Origin: Glo-17 sp964549735 | GTDB lineage: Bacteria; Krumholzibacteriota; Krumholzibacteriia; LZORAL124-64-63 | Direction of reading: 5' to 3' | Assembly (NCBI GenBank): GCA_964549735.1 | Contig: CAZJWO010000103.1 | Coordinates: forward strand, 1 to 13,024 | DNA length: 13,024 nt | Shown here: in pieces, positions 1 through 7,590 of the stretch | Position numbering within the stretch: position 1 is the first letter of the stretch | Layout: every line of letters begins with the position of its first letter | Translations under genes and position numbers: made by a program | Notes under the pieces: model-generated | Database searches by the model: none | What the model saw: only the letters and a program-made list of their open reading frames with translations | What the model was told of the DNA's origin: nothing

Positions 1-51
1 CCCCCCCCACCCAACCCTACACTCTTTCCCTACACGACGCTCTTCCGATCT
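1..51. other. Sequencing-adapter contamination at contig edge
   Basis: Positions 17-51 match the 3' part of the Illumina TruSeq universal adapter (begins CTACACTCTTTCCC, ends CTCTTCCGATCT). Positions 1-16 are a C-rich low-complexity run with no coding sense. Established knowledge: this oligonucleotide is synthetic and does not occur in bacterial genomes. Genomic sequence therefore begins at about position 52. The minus-strand reading of the adapter gives the residues DRKSVV and a stop, a typical false protein C-terminus caused by untrimmed adapter. Confidence 0.97.
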
Positions 52-2555
52 AGCACCAGGATGCGGTACGCCTCGCAGCGTACGTCCAGCCGCGGGTGCC
101 GCGCCAGGGCCGCCAGCCGGCGCCGGATCAGCAGCGCCTCGCTGGGCAGGGCGCGCGGCAGGAGCGCGGCGAGTTCGGCGAGGGCCGCGCGTGCGGCGGT
201 CGGCCCGCCGAAGAGCGCGTCGCGGCAGAGGCCGTCGAGGCGGCCGAGACGGTCGTCCCGGCGCGGCGGGCACAGCGTCTCGCCGCTGTCGGTCGCGCGC
301 TCCGGCAGCCGGACCTCGTCCTGCACGCTGCCGAGGCGCGTGTCCCAGACATCGCGGCAGGGCAGGAAGGCCTGCAACGAGGGGTTGCCGACCCAGAGCA
401 GGGGCTGGCGGGCGAAGAGGCCCAGGTCGATGTCGGCCGTCTCGCGCGCCAGCCTGTACTGCAGGTCGCCGAGCTGCAGCCACGCGCCGTCGCCGCAGGC
501 GGCGAGCGCGAGGCGGGCGCCGCTGCGCCGGTTGACCAGAGCCGCGTCGGCCAGCTCGATCTCGTCCTCCAGCACGCCGAGGTCGCGGACGGTCCAGTCC
601 GGCAGCAGCACGCGGCGGCCGTTCCAGACCAGGCTGCGGCGGTGGTAGAGGGATTCCAGGAGGCCCTGGAAGTTGTCGGCGATCGCGCGCCGGCGGAACG
701 ATCCCTTGGGGGTCAGTTCGCCGTGCGCGGCGGAGAAGTCGCGGTCCAGCACGGCGAAGTTCACGACCCGCTCGTACGCGGCGAGGTCCAGGTTGGCCTG
801 CCGGATGAGCCGCCGGAAGTACTGGTGCTGCTCGGCCGGACCGAGCCCCTGCAGCACGGCGTCCTGCGCGTCCGGCACGATGAGCAGGACGTTGAAGGGC
901 CGGCCGTCGCCGGCCAGGAATGCGCGCTGGATGCCCGGCACGCCGCTGAAACGCGCCTCGACCTTGCGCGGGGCGACGGTCTGGCCGCGGTTGTTCTTGT
1001 AGATGTCCTTGATGCGGTCGACGATCTGCAGATGCCCGCCCGGAAGCTCCTGGAAGAGATCGCCCGTGCCCAGCCAGAACTCCTCGGTCGGCGGCCCTTC
1101 GGGCGTCAGGTCGCCGGGCGGTCCGTCCGCAGGCAGGTAGCGGGCCACGTACGGTCCGGCCACCTGCAGCTCGCCATCATCCGTCAGGCGGGTGCGGACC
1201 CCGGGCAGCGGCAGGCCCACCGAGTCGTCGACGTACTCGCCGGGCGGGGTCATCGTCAAGCCGCCGGTCCCTTCGGTCATGCCGAAGCCGCTGCAGAGCG
1301 CGACGCCGTGCGCCTGGAACCAGCGGAACGTCTCGGGCGCGAGCCAGCCGGCCGCCGACAGGCCCCACCGCAGGCGGCCGCCGCTCTGCCGATCGAGCGC
1401 CGCCCGATCGCCGCCCGCGGCCTCGGCGAGTTCGCGCAGCTGCTGCCAGCGCAGGGGCACCGAGATCAGACCCGTCGGCCGCACCTTGCTCATGCCGGAC
1501 CAGAGGGCGTCGGAGGAGGGGTTGCCGGCCAGGACGTACGTTCCTCCCCAGTAGAGCATGCCCAACAGCTCGAGGTAGCGGCCGAAGGTGTGGTAGAGAG
1601 GCAGGAAGCAGAGCAGGACCTCGTCGCGGCCGACGGCCGGCAGCGCCGCGGCGCGGGCGAACCGTTTGCTGACCAGGTTGAAGGGCGTAAAGACGATGCC
1701 CTTGGGCCGGCCGGTCGAGCCGCTCGTGAACAGCACCGTGCAGGGATCGTCCAGGTCGAGCCGCGGGCGGGCGTCGAGGCGGCGCTGCGCGGCGACCGGA
1801 TCGAGCCGCGCCAGCTCCGCGGCCAGCGAGCGCACCGTGCCGTCGTGGCGACCGTGGCTGTCCTGCAACAGCGTGATGGCGAACGGGCGCCGCAGGCGGT
1901 CGCGCACCTCGAGCGCCCGCTGCAGCAGATCCGGCCCGGCGACCAGCAGGTCGGTCACGCCGAGCCGCTCGCAGATCCACGCCAGCGTCGCGGTGTCCTC
2001 CTGGACGTTGAGCGGCGCGACGGGGATGTCGTGAACGAGGCACGCGAGATCGGCGAGCACGCCGTCGAGGGTGTTGCCCGCCAGGATGCCGATGCAGGGG
2101 CGCGGCGTGCCCTGTGGCGGACCGCCGGTCGCGGAGCCCAGCAGGTGGGCGGCGATGAGCTGGAGGCGATCGTGGACCTGGCGGTAGCTCAGGCGCGGCT
2201 CGCCCGGCTGGCCGAGGTCCTGCAGGAACGTGCGCTCGGGGCAGGTCCGCAGGCGCCACTGCAACAGGTCGTGCATCCCGAAGCGCGCGCGCCGGATGGC
2301 GGCCAGCGCGGTCTCGGCCCAGGCGTGGCGGGCCGCGCGATCGGCCAGGGCCGACAGGAACGCGGGGTCGCCCGTCTGTTCCAGGTAGCGCCGCCAGACC
2401 TCCCGCGCGTCATCGTCGCCGGCGCCCGCCGCCGCGGCCGCGTCCGCCGCCTGGAGCGCGGCCTGCGCAGCCTGCAGGATCTCCGACGCGAGGCCCGTAT
2501 CTATTTTTTCCGCATTGACTTCGGCGATTCGTTGCAGAAGTCGCTCCAATGCCAT
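52..2555 (-). CDS. AMP-forming acyl-CoA synthetase-like protein, 3' truncated at contig edge
   Basis: Member of the adenylate-forming (ANL) superfamily, closest by motif to long-chain fatty acyl-CoA synthetases, which activate a carboxylate with ATP and then form a CoA thioester. 834 genuine residues are visible. Residues 1-95 are a helical, Ala-rich leader. The synthetase domain follows: P-loop FTSGSTGRPKG at 276-286, GFGMTEGTG at 423-431, TGDL at 497-500, and DRIKDIYKNN at 513-522 with GQTVAPRKVE just after. The A10-like segment is LTPKGSFRRR at 614-623; the usual family pattern is LTPTxKxRR, so the catalytic Lys position appears to hold Ser619, with Lys two residues earlier. Residues about 640-834 are an unassigned extension ending in HEAT-like helices. 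The gene continues past the contig edge. Start: ATG at 2555 has GGAGG seven bases upstream; the in-frame ATG at 2561 lies only one base from it. It begins two bases after the hemG stop, so it is almost surely in the heme operon. Substrate unknown; link to heme is inference. Confidence 0.9.
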
Positions 2556-2557
2556 GT

Positions 2558-3985
2558 TCATGCCTCCGCGGCGCGTGCCGCGGCCAGATGGTCGCGCACT
2601 TGCGCCGCCACGCGGCCGGCGTCCTTCAGGCAATGGTTGACCGCGATGCCGCGGTAGCTGCTGCCGGTGAGGAACAGCCCCGGCGTGCGGGCCAGGGCGC
2701 TGTCGAGGGCGGCCAGTCGCGCGAGGTGGCCGACCTCGTACTCGGCGATCGCTTCCGGGTAGCGGTAGATCCAGTGGCGCTGGACCCGTCCGCGCACGCC
2801 GTACAGGTGGTCCAGCTCGGCGACGGTGCGGCGCAGGATCTCGCTGTCGTCGAGGTCCAGCCAGGCGGGGTCGCCGGCCATCGCGCGCAGCAGGACGCTG
2901 CCGGACGGCGCCCGCTGCTCCCAGATGCTGCTGTCCCAGAGCACGCCGAGCAAAGGGCGGCCCTCGCTGCTGGGGGCCAGCATGCCGAACCCGTCGAGCG
3001 GATGCGCGATGTCGTCCCGGCGCCAGGCGGTCGCCACGACGACCAGCGGATTGTAGCGGATGCCGCCCAGCAGGCGGCGGACCTCGGGATCGGGGTGGTA
3101 GCGGACCGCGGCGTGGGCCGGCGCGGCGTCGACGACCGCCGCGAACGGTCCGTACTGGCGTCCGGCGGCGGTCAAGAACCACCCCTCGGCGGTCGGCGCG
3201 ATCGCGGACACGGGACGGCCGGTCAGGATCTCGCCGCGCAGGCCGGCGGCCAGGGCGTCCGGCAGCGCGCCCATGCCGCCGGCGAAACCCGTCAGCACGC
3301 CGGCGGGGCCGCCCGTCTGGCGGTCCGGGTCATCGCGGCGCTGCTTGCGCAGCGCGAAGAGGGCGCGGAAGAGTCCGCCGTGCGTCTGCTCCAGTTCGAC
3401 CATGCGCGGGAACGCCGCGGCCAGGGAGACCCGGCGGCACTCGCCGCCGGTGATGCCGCGCACCATGGGGTCGAGCATGGTGTCGGCGAAGGCGCGTCCG
3501 AGGCGGCGCGCGCCGAAGGCCCAGACCGTCTCGTCGGTCTCGGGCCGCGCGGCGGCCTGGCCGAGATCCCGCCGCGGCGGCACCAGCGCCTCGCACGCGA
3601 TACGCAGCTTCGCGGCGGGCGAGAACAGATCCGAACGTACGAACGCGCCCGGCGTCGTCGGGATCTCGCGCAGCTTGCCGCGCAGGAAGAGGAAGCGGCG
3701 CCGCGCCGCATCGCGGCTGCGCAGCAGCTCGTCGCCGAGGCCGGCCTCGCGCGCGAGCTCGAGCGTCGCCGGCTCGCTGTCGAGGAATCCGTTCGGACCC
3801 CACTCGACCCGGAAGCCCGCGGTCTCGTCGGTGCGCAGGTGGCCGCCAGCCATCGCCGCGGCCTCGAAGACCGTCACCGCGCAGGCGGGCCCCGCGTCCC
3901 GCGGGGGACGCTCGAGCCGCCAGGCGGTGGCCAGTCCGGCGACGCCGCCGCCGATCACGGCCACGTGGGGAACACGTTCAGGCAT
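2558..3985 (-). CDS. hemG: Oxygen-dependent protoporphyrinogen oxidase (FAD)
   Basis: Oxidises protoporphyrinogen IX to protoporphyrin IX (six-electron, FAD, O2 as acceptor in the known family), normally membrane-associated. 475 residues, close to the usual 450-480. The N-terminus has the Rossmann dinucleotide site GGGVAGL at 12-18 with acidic Glu41 at the end of the second strand, followed by GPNGF at 63-67, a family signature. The C-terminal FAD-contacting signature YRGIAVNHCLKDAG lies near 444-457. The start ATG is preceded by AAGGAGG with a short 3-nt spacer and overlaps the end of hemH by 8 bases. This is the PPOX family called hemG in TIGR00562 and hemY in Bacillus; it is not the flavodoxin-like HemG of E. 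coli. A coproporphyrinogen III oxidase (CgoX) role is the alternative, but the adjacent HemN and lack of a visible HemQ favour the protoporphyrin route. Confidence 0.95.
   Translation of the reverse strand: MPERVPHVAVIGGGVAGLATAWRLERPPRDAGPACAVTVFEAAAMAGGHLRTDETAGFRVEWGPNGFLDSEPATLELAREAGLGDELLRSRDAARRRFLFLRGKLREIPTTPGAFVRSDLFSPAAKLRIACEALVPPRRDLGQAAARPETDETVWAFGARRLGRAFADTMLDPMVRGITGGECRRVSLAAAFPRMVELEQTHGGLFRALFALRKQRRDDPDRQTGGPAGVLTGFAGGMGALPDALAAGLRGEILTGRPVSAIAPTAEGWFLTAAGRQYGPFAAVVDAAPAHAAVRYHPDPEVRRLLGGIRYNPLVVVATAWRRDDIAHPLDGFGMLAPSSEGRPLLGVLWDSSIWEQRAPSGSVLLRAMAGDPAWLDLDDSEILRRTVAELDHLYGVRGRVQRHWIYRYPEAIAEYEVGHLARLAALDSALARTPGLFLTGSSYRGIAVNHCLKDAGRVAAQVRDHLAAARAAEA
2563..2567 (-). 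promoter_or_regulatory. Ribosome binding site of the acyl-CoA synthetase gene
   Basis: GGAGG on the minus strand, seven bases before ATG 2555 and one base before ATG 2561. The spacing decides for the second ATG. The site lies inside the last codons of hemG, so translation of the two genes is probably coupled. Confidence 0.75.
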
Positions 3986-5078
3986 GGTCCTCCTTCCGTC
4001 GCGGCAGGTCGATCGCGAACGCGCGCCAGGCGAGCCGCGCGGTCAGCGAGTCCAACCAGCGCGGATCGAGGTTCAGGGCCGGGGTGCGCGCGAAATCCGC
4101 CACGCCGGCCGCGCGCACGACCTCGCCGAGTTCACGATCCAGCTCGTCGAGGGTCTCGATGTGTTCGCAATGGAAGCTGACCGGGACCACCGCCAGATGC
4201 GCGATCCCGGCGCGGGCGAGGTCCCGGCACGTCGTCTCCGTGGCCGGGCCGACCCAGCGCACGGGCCCCACCTTGCTCTGGAACGCGAGCAGCGGCTGGG
4301 CGCCGCCCGCCGCCAACGCGGCCAGCCAGTCTGGCGCGGCGACGATCTGCCGCAGGCGCGCATGCACGCTGCGGACGGTCGCCCGCGTCTGCCGCAGGTA
4401 CGGGTCGCCGTGCCGGACGAAACGCTCCGGCAAAGCGTGCGCCGTGAACACCAGCGCGCAGCGATCCGGCCGCTTGCCGGCCCGGCGCCAGCCGTCGAGG
4501 ACGGCGGCGGCCTGGCGCGCGAGCAATTCGACGTAGCCCGGCAGGAGCGGCCACTCGCGCAGCACGTGGCGCGGCGGATCCCAGCGCAGCTCGGCGAGCG
4601 TCTTCTGCAGCTCGGCCAGGCTCGAGCCGGTCGTCGCGACGCTGTACTGCGGATAGGTGGGCACGACGAGCAGCTGCCGCGCGCCGCCGTCGCGCAGCCC
4701 GACGAGGGCCTCGCGCGTCGTCGGGTGCCAGTAGCGCATCGCGACCGCCGCCTCGACGCTCAACCCGCAGGAGCGCAGCCCGGCGGCCAGGGCATCGGCC
4801 TGCCGGCGCGTCCAGTCCAGCTGGGGCGAACCGCCGCCATGGCCGAGCCGCGCGTACTTCGCGCGCACGTCGTCGAGGCGGCGCCGCACGATGAGGCTGC
4901 CGACGACTCGGCGCAGCGGGGCCGGCACCGGCAGCACCCGGGGGTCGGCGAAGAGGTTGGCCAGAAACGGCGCGATCGAGTCGGGACCGTCCGGACCGCC
5001 CATGCCCAGCAGGAGGAGGCCGGTCGGCAGCGACGCGTCCAGGCGGCGGGCGGGCTGAAGCGGAGGCGTATAGCGCAC
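3978..5078 (-). CDS. hemH: Ferrochelatase
   Basis: Inserts Fe(II) into protoporphyrin IX to give protoheme, the last step of the pathway. 366 residues with the chosen start. Family landmarks in order: LLLLGMGGPDGPDS at 21-34, GGGSP at 81-85, VVPTYPQYSVATTGSS at 138-153 (porphyrin-binding region), TAHALPERF at 212-220 with the metal-site His214, GDPY at 224-227, QSKVGPVRW at 267-275, and HIETLDELD at 306-314 with the conserved Glu308. Start: GTG at 5078 is preceded by GAGGAG four bases upstream; no ATG with a plausible ribosome site lies nearby, and the next Met (residue 26) falls inside the first beta strand. The open frame runs much further upstream but that part is out of frame with, and overlapped by, hemN. 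The gap to the hemN stop is 20 nt; the 3' end overlaps hemG by 8 nt. I see no obvious cysteine set for an iron-sulfur cluster. Confidence 0.95.
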   Translation of the reverse strand: MRYTPPLQPARRLDASLPTGLLLLGMGGPDGPDSIAPFLANLFADPRVLPVPAPLRRVVGSLIVRRRLDDVRAKYARLGHGGGSPQLDWTRRQADALAAGLRSCGLSVEAAVAMRYWHPTTREALVGLRDGGARQLLVVPTYPQYSVATTGSSLAELQKTLAELRWDPPRHVLREWPLLPGYVELLARQAAAVLDGWRRAGKRPDRCALVFTAHALPERFVRHGDPYLRQTRATVRSVHARLRQIVAAPDWLAALAAGGAQPLLAFQSKVGPVRWVGPATETTCRDLARAGIAHLAVVPVSFHCEHIETLDELDRELGEVVRAAGVADFARTPALNLDPRWLDSLTARLAWRAFAIDLPRRKEDHA

Positions 5079-5082
5079 GGTT

Positions 5083-5088
5083 CTCCTC
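5083..5088 (-). promoter_or_regulatory. Ribosome binding site setting the hemH GTG start
   Basis: GAGGAG on the minus strand, four bases before GTG 5078, in the 20-nt gap after the hemN stop. It is the only good Shine-Dalgarno match near the 5' end of the ferrochelatase homology. Confidence 0.7.
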
Positions 5089-5098
5089 GCAAGCGCCG

Positions 5099-6466
5099 CT
5101 AGACCGTGCGCGAATAGCGCGGACCGTGCCCGCCATCGCGCAGGTACGCGTCGAAGACCATCGCCACGTTGCGCAGGAAGAAGCGTCCCAGTCCGGTCAC
5201 GCGCAGGCCCGCGTCGTCGAGCGCGACGAGGCCCTCGGCCGCCAGCGCATCGAGCGCCTCCCGGCAGCCGGGCAGCAGCACGTCGACGGGCTCGCCATGG
5301 TCGGGCACGGTCAGCCGCCACGGCAGTTCCAGGTTGCACATCAGATGCAGGATCACCATCCGCCGCAGCCGGTCGTCCTCGCTCAGACGCAGGCCGCGCA
5401 CGACCGGCAGTTCGCCGGCGGCGAGGGACGTCTCGTACGCGGCCACCTCGCCGGCGTTCTGGGCGAAGCGATCGCGGACCTCGCCGATGGCGCTGCTGCC
5501 GACGGCCAGCATGTCCAGGCCCGGCCGCGTCGTGTAACCCATGAAGTTGCGATGCAGGCGCCGTTGCTGCAGGGCCACCGCGAGTTCGTCGTCCGGCCGC
5601 GCGAAGTGGTCCAGGCCGATCCAGACGTAGCCGGCGGCGGTCAGCGTCTCGACCGCTTGCTGGTAGAGGGCGAAGCGCTCCGGTCCGCTCGGCAGGGCCG
5701 TCTCGTCGATGGCCGCCTGGTGCGGCTTGACCCATGGCACGTGCGCGTAGCCGAAGACGGCCAGGCGGTCGGGCTCCAGCTCCAGCACCTTCTGCAGCGA
5801 AGCGGCGAAGATGGCCGCCGTCTGGTGCGGCAGGCCGTAGACCAGATCGAGATTGACGCTCGTGAAGCCGGCCGCGCGCGCGGCGGCGACGAAGCGCCGC
5901 GTGACCTGCTCCGGCTGGCGCCGTCCGATCGCGTCCTGCACGAGCGGCGAGAAGTCCTGCACGCCCAGGCTGATGCGGTCGAAGCCCAGCTCGCGCAGCA
6001 GGTGGGGCTGCTCGCTGCGGCCGGCGCGCGGGTCGCATTCCAGCGAGCATTCGCCGGCGAGGTCGAAGCGGTCGGCGAGCAGGGACCACGTGCGGCGCAG
6101 CTGCTGGTCGGTCTGGTAATTCGGCGTGCCGCCGCCCCAGTGCATCTGCACGACGCGGCGCCGGCCCGTCGCGGCGACCACCAGATCCAGCTCGCGCTCC
6201 AGATGGTCCAGGTAGCGGTCCACGTCCTGGCGGCAGTGCGGGATCTCGGCGTTGCAGCCGCAGTAGTGGCAGCGCTTGACGCAATACGGCAGATGGACGT
6301 AGAGGCTGACCTCGCGCTGCGGCAGCGCCGCGAGTTCCTGCAGCGCCGCGCGCCAGTCCGCCGCGCCGAAGGACTCGGACCACATGGGCACCGTGGGGTA
6401 GCTCGTGTAACGCGGCCCCGGGCGGTCCAGGCGCTGCAACAGATCCGGTGCGATCTCGACGCGCAC
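5099..6466 (-). CDS. hemN: Oxygen-independent coproporphyrinogen III oxidase (radical SAM)
   Basis: Decarboxylates two propionates of coproporphyrinogen III to vinyls without O2, giving protoporphyrinogen IX; cytoplasmic, needs SAM and a [4Fe-4S] cluster. 455 residues, matching the family. Signatures: PRYTSYPT at 18-25 near the N-terminus, cluster motif with cysteines at 62, 66, 69 and 71 (CVKRCHYCGC), GGGTP at 111-115, then FGYAHVPWVKPHQ, GLDHFARPDDELA and LHRNFMGYTT. These mark true HemN, as opposed to HemW-like paralogs, which lack the fourth cysteine and the RYTSYPT leader. Start: GTG at 6466 has GGGAGG nine bases upstream. An in-frame TTG at 6487 would add seven residues but has no ribosome site and would overlap hemE. 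hemE stops four bases before. Enables heme synthesis at low oxygen at this step. Confidence 0.95.
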   Translation of the reverse strand: MRVEIAPDLLQRLDRPGPRYTSYPTVPMWSESFGAADWRAALQELAALPQREVSLYVHLPYCVKRCHYCGCNAEIPHCRQDVDRYLDHLERELDLVVAATGRRRVVQMHWGGGTPNYQTDQQLRRTWSLLADRFDLAGECSLECDPRAGRSEQPHLLRELGFDRISLGVQDFSPLVQDAIGRRQPEQVTRRFVAAARAAGFTSVNLDLVYGLPHQTAAIFAASLQKVLELEPDRLAVFGYAHVPWVKPHQAAIDETALPSGPERFALYQQAVETLTAAGYVWIGLDHFARPDDELAVALQQRRLHRNFMGYTTRPGLDMLAVGSSAIGEVRDRFAQNAGEVAAYETSLAAGELPVVRGLRLSEDDRLRRMVILHLMCNLELPWRLTVPDHGEPVDVLLPGCREALDALAAEGLVALDDAGLRVTGLGRFFLRNVAMVFDAYLRDGGHGPRYSRTV

Positions 6467-6470
6467 GGGC

Positions 6471-7514
6471 TCAGGCCTCCCGTTCAAGGTGCGCGTGCAC
6501 CGTCTCGATGAGCAGCGAGACCGCCTCCGGCGGCGTCGGCGGCAGGATGCCGTGGCCGAGGTTGAAGACGTGTCCGGCGGCGCCGTCGCCGGCGCGGCAG
6601 ACGGCCCGCGCGCGGCGCTCGATCTCCTGCTCGCTGCCGAACAGCACGACCGGATCCAGATTGCCCTGCAGCGCGAGGTCGGGCGCCTGCGCGGCGACGG
6701 CGGCCAGGTCGCAGGTCCAGTCCAGGGACAGGCAATCGGCGCCCACTTCGCGCAGCGCGGCGAGGTTGCCGGCGCCGCCCTTGCTGAACAGGATGCGCGG
6801 CACGCCGAGCGGCGCCAGCGCGGTCATGATGCGCTGCAAGGGCGGCAGCGCGAAGTCGTGGTAGTCGGTGGGATGCAGGATGCTGGCCCAGCTGTCGAAG
6901 ACTTGGACCGCCGCGCAGCCCGCCGCGACCTGCATGGCCAGATGGCGCGCGACCTGATCGGCCAGCAGGTCGAGCAGGCGGTGGGCGAGGTCCGGACGGG
7001 TGTAGAGCAGGCTCTTGAAGTGCCGGAAGTCCTGGCTGCCGCCGCCCTCGACGAGGTACGCGGCCAGCGTCAGCGGCGCGCCGGCGAAACCGATGAGCGG
7101 GATGTCCGGTCGCGCCGCGCGCACGAGCTTGATCGCCTCGGCCACGAAACCGAGCTCTTCGCGCGGGTCGACGAGCCGCAGGCCGGCGAACTGGCGCTCG
7201 TCGCGCAGCGGCGCGGCCAGGCGCGGCGCGCCGTCGCTGAAGTCGAAGGCGGCGCCCATCGGTTCGAGCGGGGTCAGGATGTCGCTGAAGATGATGCCCG
7301 CGTCCAGATCGAAGCGCGCCAGCGGCTGCAACGTGACCTCGCAGGCGAGTTCCGGCGTCGTGCAGAGCTGGTGGAAGCTGACGCGTTCGCGGACCGCGCG
7401 GTACTCCGGCAGGTAGCGTCCCGCCTGCCGCATGATCCAGATGGGGCGGCGCGCGGCGGGCTCTCGCCGTAGCGCCGCGAGGAAGCAGCTGTCGGTCGCA
7501 GGGCTGTGCGGCAT
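6471..7514 (-). CDS. hemE: Uroporphyrinogen III decarboxylase
   Basis: Removes four acetate carboxyls from uroporphyrinogen III to give coproporphyrinogen III; cofactor-free cytoplasmic enzyme, usually a dimer. 347 residues, the normal length. Signature RRPIWIMRQAGRYLPEYR at 22-39 holds the substrate-carboxylate arginines; FSDIL with the central Asp78 equivalent to the catalytic Asp of the human enzyme; second signature GFAGAPLTLAAYLVEG at 142-157 with Tyr153. VFDSWA and GNLDP follow, and the C-terminal NLGHGILPPTPPE motif is typical. Start: ATG 7514 with a modest AAAGG eight bases upstream. The frame stays open further upstream, but that segment has no homology to the family and crosses the intergenic hairpin. 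First gene of the tight heme cluster; a 76-nt gap separates it from the MFS gene. Confidence 0.97.
   Translation of the reverse strand: MPHSPATDSCFLAALRREPAARRPIWIMRQAGRYLPEYRAVRERVSFHQLCTTPELACEVTLQPLARFDLDAGIIFSDILTPLEPMGAAFDFSDGAPRLAAPLRDERQFAGLRLVDPREELGFVAEAIKLVRAARPDIPLIGFAGAPLTLAAYLVEGGGSQDFRHFKSLLYTRPDLAHRLLDLLADQVARHLAMQVAAGCAAVQVFDSWASILHPTDYHDFALPPLQRIMTALAPLGVPRILFSKGGAGNLAALREVGADCLSLDWTCDLAAVAAQAPDLALQGNLDPVVLFGSEQEIERRARAVCRAGDGAAGHVFNLGHGILPPTPPEAVSLLIETVHAHLEREA
6476..6481 (-). promoter_or_regulatory. Ribosome binding site setting the hemN GTG start
   Basis: GGGAGG on the minus strand, nine bases before GTG 6466 and overlapping the final codons of hemE, which suggests translational coupling. 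It supports GTG 6466 over the upstream TTG 6487. Confidence 0.65.
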
Positions 7515-7532
7515 CGCGTTGACCTTTCCGGA

Positions 7533-7552
7533 CTGGGGTCGTCGTGCCCCAG
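7533..7552 (-). other. Small hairpin in the hemE leader
   Basis: Perfect 6-bp inverted repeat CTGGGG / CCCCAG with an 8-nt loop, 18 bases upstream of the hemE start. It lies just downstream of the AT-rich -10-like box, so it could form the 5' end of the hem transcript. A short stem; chance occurrence is possible in GC-rich DNA. Confidence 0.35.
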
Positions 7553-7584
7553 GATATATACGATAGGAGCGGGCGGCCCGTCGG
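7553..7584 (-). promoter_or_regulatory. Candidate promoter of the hem operon
   Basis: A run of A/T (minus strand TATCGTATATATCC) stands out in otherwise very GC-rich DNA and gives a -10-like TATATA about 40 bases before the hemE start. The only -35 candidate is CCGACG, 18 nt upstream, which matches consensus at three of six bases. hemE may instead be read from the transporter promoter upstream. Confidence 0.35.
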
Positions 7585-7590
7585 GTCTCG

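Noticed and set aside
96..2657. Long plus-strand open frame (853 codons) opposite the acyl-CoA synthetase gene
   Set aside because: Composition is Arg/Gln/Ala/Gly-rich with no recognisable motif. It mirrors a clearly conserved minus-strand gene; open antisense frames are expected in very GC-rich coding DNA.
2562..3182. Upstream extension of the acyl-CoA synthetase frame to 3182
   Set aside because: This part overlaps hemG in another frame, is Arg/Pro-rich without homology, and lacks a ribosome site; a good site exists before ATG 2555.
5079..6383. Upstream extension of the hemH frame, which would give an 801-residue protein
   Set aside because: The added part overlaps hemN out of frame and resembles no protein; ferrochelatase homology begins just after GTG 5078.
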